Assembly: GCA_902766305.1 (NCBI GenBank)
Contig: CACXDE010000130.1
Span: 1 to 8,089 of the forward strand
Source of the DNA: an uncultured Ruminococcus sp.
GTDB lineage: Bacteria; Bacillota; Clostridia; Oscillospirales; Acutalibacteraceae
DNA length: 8,089 nucleotides
Reading direction: 5' to 3'
Part shown: in pieces, positions 5,801 to 8,089 of the stretch
How positions within the stretch are numbered: the stretch's first letter is position 1
Layout: each line of letters begins with the position of its first letter
Program-made: the position numbers and the translations under genes
Notes under the pieces: generated by a model
What the model was told of the DNA's origin: nothing
Database searches by the model: none
The model's input: only the letters and a program-made list of their open reading frames with translations

Positions 5801-7760
5801 TACAGTTATTGAACATATACGTTGCGTTGGTCAAGGATGTAAGATCAAATCCTGTCAGATCAAGCGTATCACAGTCACTCTCCTGGAACATGTAGCTCAT
5901 ATTTGTTACATTGCTTGTATCATAATTACTGAAGTCAAGCTTGCTGCATTTTATGTAAGCAAACATATAGCTCATATCTGTTACATCGCTTGTATCGACA
6001 TTTCCAAGCTCAAGCTCTGTATTATAGCTGTAGCTGTGATAGTCAGATCCGCCGCTTATCCAGAACATTTTCGCACAATTGCCGTAAAAACGAACGCCGT
6101 CATTTACTATGATCTTTTTAGGGAATACAGAACCGCTGTATGTCTGACCGCCGAGCGCAACAGAATATTCATTCAGAATATCAGTCATACCTTTGCTGTT
6201 ATAAGAGCCTTCTTCAAGCGTTAAGGTTTTATTCACCTTGTCAATGCTGTACTTAACATCGTAATTATTCTTGACATGAATAAATGTACCCGGACCATCA
6301 AAAGCTGCGTGCCACTCAGTACCCGATACTATAGTATCAAGATCATCTTCCTTAGCCCATCCCTTGTAACCCATTGAAGAGTCGGAGGAATTTGGCAGAC
6401 TCCAGCCTGTCGTAACATTTATACCGGACGGAATAGTCAGCTTTTCAAGCTTATCACAGCTGTTAAGAATATCTGTTACATTTGTCAGCGACGCACCGTC
6501 AAATACTGAAAGATCAAGCTCCGTAAGCTTCTGACAGTAATAGAACATTCTTGATATGTTTGTAACGTTCGTTATTCTGTTGCTGCCAAAATCAACCTTT
6601 TTCAAAGAATTACAGTAATTGAACATAGAGGAAGCATCTGTTATTCCTGACAGATCAGCCTTACTCAAATCAGCGGTTTCAAGCTTATTCATGCTAAAAA
6701 AGGCAGAATCCATAGAACCAGTGAATATTACACCGGATTCAGCCTTCAATTCTGTTACATTGTCGTTTCCGAACACATTAAGTATTGCGTTCAGTATTTC
6801 CTTTGTATATGTACCTGACTCAAATGTGAGAACACCCTTTTTGAAGGAATATTTCAGGTCTTCATCAACCTGTTTCAGAACATAGGTTCCTGCTCCGGAT
6901 ATTTCTGCATATTGACCTTCTCCGGATACTATTTCCTTAGCGGCGTCATCTTCCTTGTACCATCCAACTGTTCCCACACCGCTTGTATCGTTGTTTCTGA
7001 GGTAGTAATTCGTTGATATTGCCATCTTATCAGACAGCTTTATTTTTTTCAGGGAATTGCATCCGTAAAAAACATTATTATTTACTGCTTCGCTGTCAAG
7101 ATTTGTTGTATCAAAGCCGCTCAGATCAAGCTCTTCCACAAGATTGCAGTTATAGAACATATTGCCGATGTTTGTCAGTGATGAAGTATTGAAGCCTGAT
7201 ACATCAAGCTCACAAAGCACTTTACAATTTCCGAACATATATGACATATCAGTAACCTTTGACGTGTCAAATCCGCTTATATCCAATGATTCAAGATAGC
7301 TTTGAGTACTGTAGCCTGTAACCTCAAACATATGAGACATATCAGTAACTTCTGACGTATCAACATTATGAAGATCTATTTCCTTTACACCGTATGTACC
7401 GACATAATATACACCCGGATATGCCCAGTTTGCATATGCCGAGAAAAGTCCCGAACAGTTGCCCTTTAAAACAACTCCGTCCTCAGCAACGATCTTATCA
7501 AACTTCATCTCATAAAAGTCGCTTTCTGAAAATCTCGGATTCTCATACACACCCGCTTTTATTGTCATAGTTCTTGTAGATTCATCGTAATCATATTGCA
7601 GATTCTGCCTTGGTCCGTTGTAATCTACCGCCTGAACAGTGATACTGCTTGACTTAAACAGATCAGCAAGAGGCTGAACAGGGGCAAGACCGCCCACCAA
7701 AGTCAGTACCATAGCCGCCGCAATTATTTTCCTCATGCAGCGCCTTATTCTTTTGTTCAT
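2889..7760 (-). CDS. Giant secreted BspA/DUF285-type leucine-rich-repeat protein
   Basis: This 1,623-residue protein is exported. It has a basic N-terminus (MNKRIRRCMRK), a hydrophobic core at 12-28 and a likely signal peptidase site after VQA at 42-44. Three serial modules follow (about 45-296, 297-497, 498-1320). Each opens with a strand pair and a DGVxFxGNC-like motif, continues with DUF285 repeats (VTDMSYMFxxCxxLxxLDL), and closes with GWxKxDDxxxxIVSGxxxY. The repeats number about 5, 4 and 27. Residues 1321-1623 are non-LRR and internally duplicated. BspA-like proteins of this kind are surface or secreted adhesion and binding proteins, so a role in contact with host, plant fibre or other microbes is inferred. 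No LPXTG, C-terminal membrane helix, SLH, dockerin or enzyme domain is visible. The ATG at 7760 has AGGAGGT 6 bases upstream and its own extended -10 promoter. No upstream or downstream partner in an operon is visible; it looks monocistronic. The reading frame is intact across 4.9 kb. Confidence 0.93.
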   Translation of the reverse strand: MNKRIRRCMRKIIAAAMVLTLVGGLAPVQPLADLFKSSSITVQAVDYNGPRQNLQYDYDESTRTMTIKAGVYENPRFSESDFYEMKFDKIVAEDGVVLKGNCSGLFSAYANWAYPGVYYVGTYGVKEIDLHNVDTSEVTDMSHMFEVTGYSTQSYLESLDISGFDTSKVTDMSYMFGNCKVLCELDVSGFNTSSLTNIGNMFYNCNLVEELDLSGFDTTNLDSEAVNNNVFYGCNSLKKIKLSDKMAISTNYYLRNNDTSGVGTVGWYKEDDAAKEIVSGEGQYAEISGAGTYVLKQVDEDLKYSFKKGVLTFESGTYTKEILNAILNVFGNDNVTELKAESGVIFTGSMDSAFFSMNKLETADLSKADLSGITDASSMFNYCNSLKKVDFGSNRITNVTNISRMFYYCQKLTELDLSVFDGASLTNVTDILNSCDKLEKLTIPSGINVTTGWSLPNSSDSSMGYKGWAKEDDLDTIVSGTEWHAAFDGPGTFIHVKNNYDVKYSIDKVNKTLTLEEGSYNSKGMTDILNEYSVALGGQTYSGSVFPKKIIVNDGVRFYGNCAKMFWISGGSDYHSYSYNTELELGNVDTSDVTDMSYMFAYIKCSKLDFSNYDTSNVTNMSYMFQESDCDTLDLTGFDLTSLTNATYMFNNCTSPEIKLGNGWKKSTGLTDLKYFLKGFDGKINAGKINLGTITSMQDVFAGLGENAEIDFAGLDTSKVTSMYYMFNEAKMKSLDLSGLDASKVTNSRLMFYKCENLETLKLPDMTGGALTEIGSMFSACSSLKAVDLTKLNTENVKVFDGLFNGCSSLTEIDISKLNTQNVTETDSMFKDCSSLKKLDISSMDMKNVATISNMFENCSALTELDLGEFDTQNTRGMYRVFYGCESLPSINLGKINASKVSQLDGMFADCKSLKSLDLSGFENANPSYSVKGMFKGCASLESIDLSKFSMPQIKNLESFLEGCSSLTEVKFAPKAVGKVTYVKNLFKDCSSLKSVDMSDFDVSTITNATGMFSGCTSLTNIDTALLNSMTSLTNAESMYSGCSGIKSVSFGDLESKITNFTSMFENCTGLETVDIDKLASNPDTKVSLKNMFKGCTALQTFSVNSQSKMNVSSIEALLEGCTSLKTASLNGMTTSSVTSMANLFKDCTSLEKVDMDELETDSVTTMASMFENCSSLKAIVYPEIKTRSQKLLKIDRMYNGCSSLESAKMFGTKSSTSSYEYTSFSQVLIGCKSLKEFDASNASSFGSSNTWFFSGADALETLTLPSGIAIRPGYDSLVNGNASYSGWYKADDPDKAIISGDSNYANISAFSQVTTIKRDKYIIENNTLSSASLSLEGLIRLNFYTRLTDDILNDEGAYVKFTANGNSVNVPVSEAAETSNGYKFKYDIAAKELHDRVTIELYDGSGKAAELYNSKGEVIGTSFEYAVIDYINNVKNADEDTYSDRLVNLVKALETYGLYAQDYFGYKAENLGLDKHDVSSVTADSLEAYKPVLPKTLGNGTELAGYSLVLRSATKILVYYKADSKPDMYANGSNGYHGLKESEDGLYYFELDDIYANELSEIRYLYVDSDDGKYGGNIEVSALSYAYSALSMYEGNSSKTRLCNLMRALVLYSQAAEDYFYN
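2892..3263 (-). repeat. Second copy of the duplicated C-terminal domain
   Basis: Residues 1500-1623 contain YYFELDDIYANEL, then YVDSDDGK, and end in LCNLMRALVLYSQAAEDYFYN-type sequence. They mirror the first copy, in which YKFKYDIAAKEL and YDGSGKA are followed by LVNLVKALETYGLYAQDYF. The order and spacing of beta-type and helical parts agree. The copies are well diverged, so the duplication is old. This copy forms the extreme C-terminus of the protein. Confidence 0.65.
3354..3776 (-). repeat. First copy of the duplicated C-terminal domain
   Basis: Residues 1329-1469 begin with a beta-rich, Ig-like-looking part (LIRLNFYTRLTDD, then YKFKYDIAAKELHDRVTIEL). They end with a helical part (FEYAVIDYINNV, then LVKALETYGLYAQDYFGY). 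I have the impression that similar tails occur on other secreted clostridial LRR proteins, but this needs a database search. Its function is unknown; a substrate- or cell-wall-binding role is one possibility. Confidence 0.6.
3801..6269 (-). repeat. Module 3: expanded DUF285 LRR array, about 27 units
   Basis: Residues 498-1320. The module opens with YSIDKVNKTLTLEEGSY (504-520) and VNDGVRFYGNCAKMF (552-566), and closes with GWYKADDPDKAIISG (1287-1301). In between, the MF-type position recurs at residues 565, 599, 624, 649, 676, 700, 726, 751 and on to 1253. From 751 to 907 the spacing is exactly 26 residues for seven consecutive units. From 751 to 1228 all 19 units carry Cys four residues after the MF position. 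Units near 660-710 are degenerate and lack it. Confidence 0.85.
6270..6872 (-). repeat. Module 2: short DUF285 LRR block, about 4 units
   Basis: Residues 297-497. The module opens with YSFKKGVLTFESGTY (304-318) and ESGVIFTGS (341-349), has MF-type positions at 354, 379, 405 and 431, and closes with GWAKEDDLDTIVSG (467-480). It follows the same plan as modules 1 and 3 but is the smallest. Confidence 0.8.
6873..7628 (-). repeat. Module 1: DUF285 LRR block, about 5 units
   Basis: Residues 45-296, directly after the predicted signal peptide. The module opens with YDYDESTRTMTIKAGVY (56-72) and EDGVVLKGNCSGLF (93-106), has MF-type positions at 105, 143, 175, 201 and 230, and closes with GWYKEDDAAKEIVSG (266-280). 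Units at 131-175 show the clearest consensus (VDTSEVTDMSHMF and FDTSKVTDMSYMF). Confidence 0.82.
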
Positions 7761-7766
7761 TTGTTT

Positions 7767-7773
7767 ACCTCCT
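7767..7773 (-). promoter_or_regulatory. Strong ribosome binding site of the LRR gene
   Basis: AGGAGGT on the minus strand, 6 bases before the ATG at 7760, is a near-perfect Shine-Dalgarno sequence. It supports this start over the in-frame ATG at residue 9. Confidence 0.9.
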
Positions 7774-7830
7774 CGTATAATAATTCAGACAAGTCTTCTA
7801 TTTTCAAAACAAGAAAACTTTTCCACTATT

Positions 7831-7859
7831 ATGATAACATTTTTATTATTATTTTTCAA
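7831..7859 (-). promoter_or_regulatory. Extended -10 promoter of the LRR gene
   Basis: On the minus strand TTGAAA (7859-7854) is followed by a 17-bp AT-rich spacer and TATCAT (7836-7831). A TG dinucleotide at 7839-7838 makes an extended -10. Transcription would begin near 7824, leaving a leader of about 63 bases. It lies downstream of the terminator at 7879-7901, so the LRR gene is transcribed independently of whatever lies to the right. Confidence 0.78.
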
Positions 7860-7878
7860 TGATTTTATACATTTTTCC

Positions 7879-7901
7879 AAAAAAAGCCAGCGTGACGCTG
7901 G
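7879..7901 (-). terminator. Intrinsic terminator of a minus-strand transcript entering from the right
   Basis: On the minus strand CCAGCG-TCA-CGCTGG is a perfect 6-bp GC stem with a 3-base loop, followed at once by C and seven Ts. On the plus strand it has no T run, so the direction is clear. It ends just before the LRR promoter and insulates it. No convincing minus-strand gene lies between it and the right edge. Confidence 0.88.
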
Positions 7902-8052
7902 ACTCACACCAGTCTTGCACTGCTTTCTTCAAAATTCGCAGCTTCTATGAATCACGGGCTGCGCCATTCCGTTTTTGTTTCACCAAAGATAATTTTTATT
8001 GTTGCCAACTAAACCCCCATGCCCTGTATTGTGGCACCACCATAAATACAAG
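7902..8052 (-). other. Structured intergenic stretch; possible small RNA or upstream 3' UTR
   Basis: No open frame here looks like a gene. The minus strand has several local inverted repeats: CGCAGC/GCTGCG (7963-7958 with 7942-7937, 15-base loop), GACT/AGTC just before the terminator, and GTTGGCAAC further upstream. Everything runs into the intrinsic terminator at 7879-7901. A possible minus-strand promoter is TTGACT (8069-8064) and TATTTA (8048-8043), but its spacer is only 15 bp. A short RNA of about 150 bases or the 3' end of a gene right of the window would both fit. I recognise no known riboswitch core. Confidence 0.3.
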
Positions 8053-8081
8053 TCTACAGTTATAGTCAATACTGATATAAT
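8053..8081 (+). promoter_or_regulatory. Candidate rightward promoter at the window edge
   Basis: TCTACA (8053-8058, 4 of 6 to consensus) is followed by a 17-bp spacer and a perfect TATAAT (8076-8081). TG at 8073-8074 makes an extended -10 (TGATATAAT). It would drive a gene beyond the right edge. This sits awkwardly with the minus-strand terminator at 7879-7901, unless both a divergent gene and a short minus-strand RNA exist here. Confidence 0.45.
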
Positions 8082-8089
8082 TATTACAA

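Noticed and set aside
7849..7944. Minus-strand 31-codon open frame across the terminator
   Set aside because: It has no suitable start codon or ribosome binding site, and it reads through an intrinsic terminator and the LRR promoter. It is not a gene.
8030..8042. Minus-strand GGTGGTGCCAC resembling the T-box core GGUGGNACCGC
   Set aside because: Two core positions differ. The terminator is about 130 bases away instead of overlapping the core, and the LRR gene has its own promoter downstream of that terminator. No T-box is supported.
7859..8065. Plus-strand open frame of 68 codons in the right intergenic region
   Set aside because: It has no ribosome binding site, crosses the minus-strand terminator and promoter, and has unremarkable composition.

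Overview
The window looks like chromosome from a low- to mid-GC anaerobic Firmicute, most likely a Ruminococcus-type gut or rumen Clostridium relative (Oscillospiraceae). The basis is moderately AT-rich coding sequence, strong AGGAGG-type ribosome binding sites, TTG/ATG starts, sigma-A promoters with 17-bp spacers, a DUF1015 protein, a VanZ-like membrane protein and a giant secreted BspA/DUF285-type leucine-rich-repeat protein. The genus is inference, not proven.

Layout. Positions 1-127 hold a GC hairpin and a 22-bp perfect AT palindrome, probably the 3' end of the first operon. Positions 128-2038 (minus strand) form a two-gene unit: a DUF1015 protein (767-2038), then a 200-residue protein of unknown function with a C-terminal membrane hairpin (128-730), 36 bp downstream. 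A clear promoter (TTGACA-17-TAAAAT) sits at 2096-2124. Reading divergently is a 190-residue VanZ-like membrane protein (2222-2794). It converges on the large LRR gene (2889-7760, minus) across a long inverted repeat (2814-2852) that can act as a terminator in both directions.

The LRR gene encodes a 1,623-residue exported protein and takes up 60% of the window. It has a signal peptide and three serial modules. Each module has the same opening motif, a run of DUF285 repeats and the same closing GWxKxDD...SG cap. The third module is expanded to about 27 repeats, 19 of which form an unbroken cysteine ladder. A C-terminal region follows, itself an internal duplication. No LPXTG, transmembrane, SLH or dockerin anchor is visible.

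Positions 7761-8089 have no convincing gene. They contain the LRR gene's promoter and ribosome binding site, a textbook intrinsic terminator for a minus-strand transcript arriving from the right, a structured stretch that could be a small RNA or a 3' UTR, and a possible outward promoter at the right edge.

I see no mobile element, CRISPR array, tRNA or rRNA. The genes do not form an obvious single pathway. The most unusual item is the modular architecture of the LRR protein.
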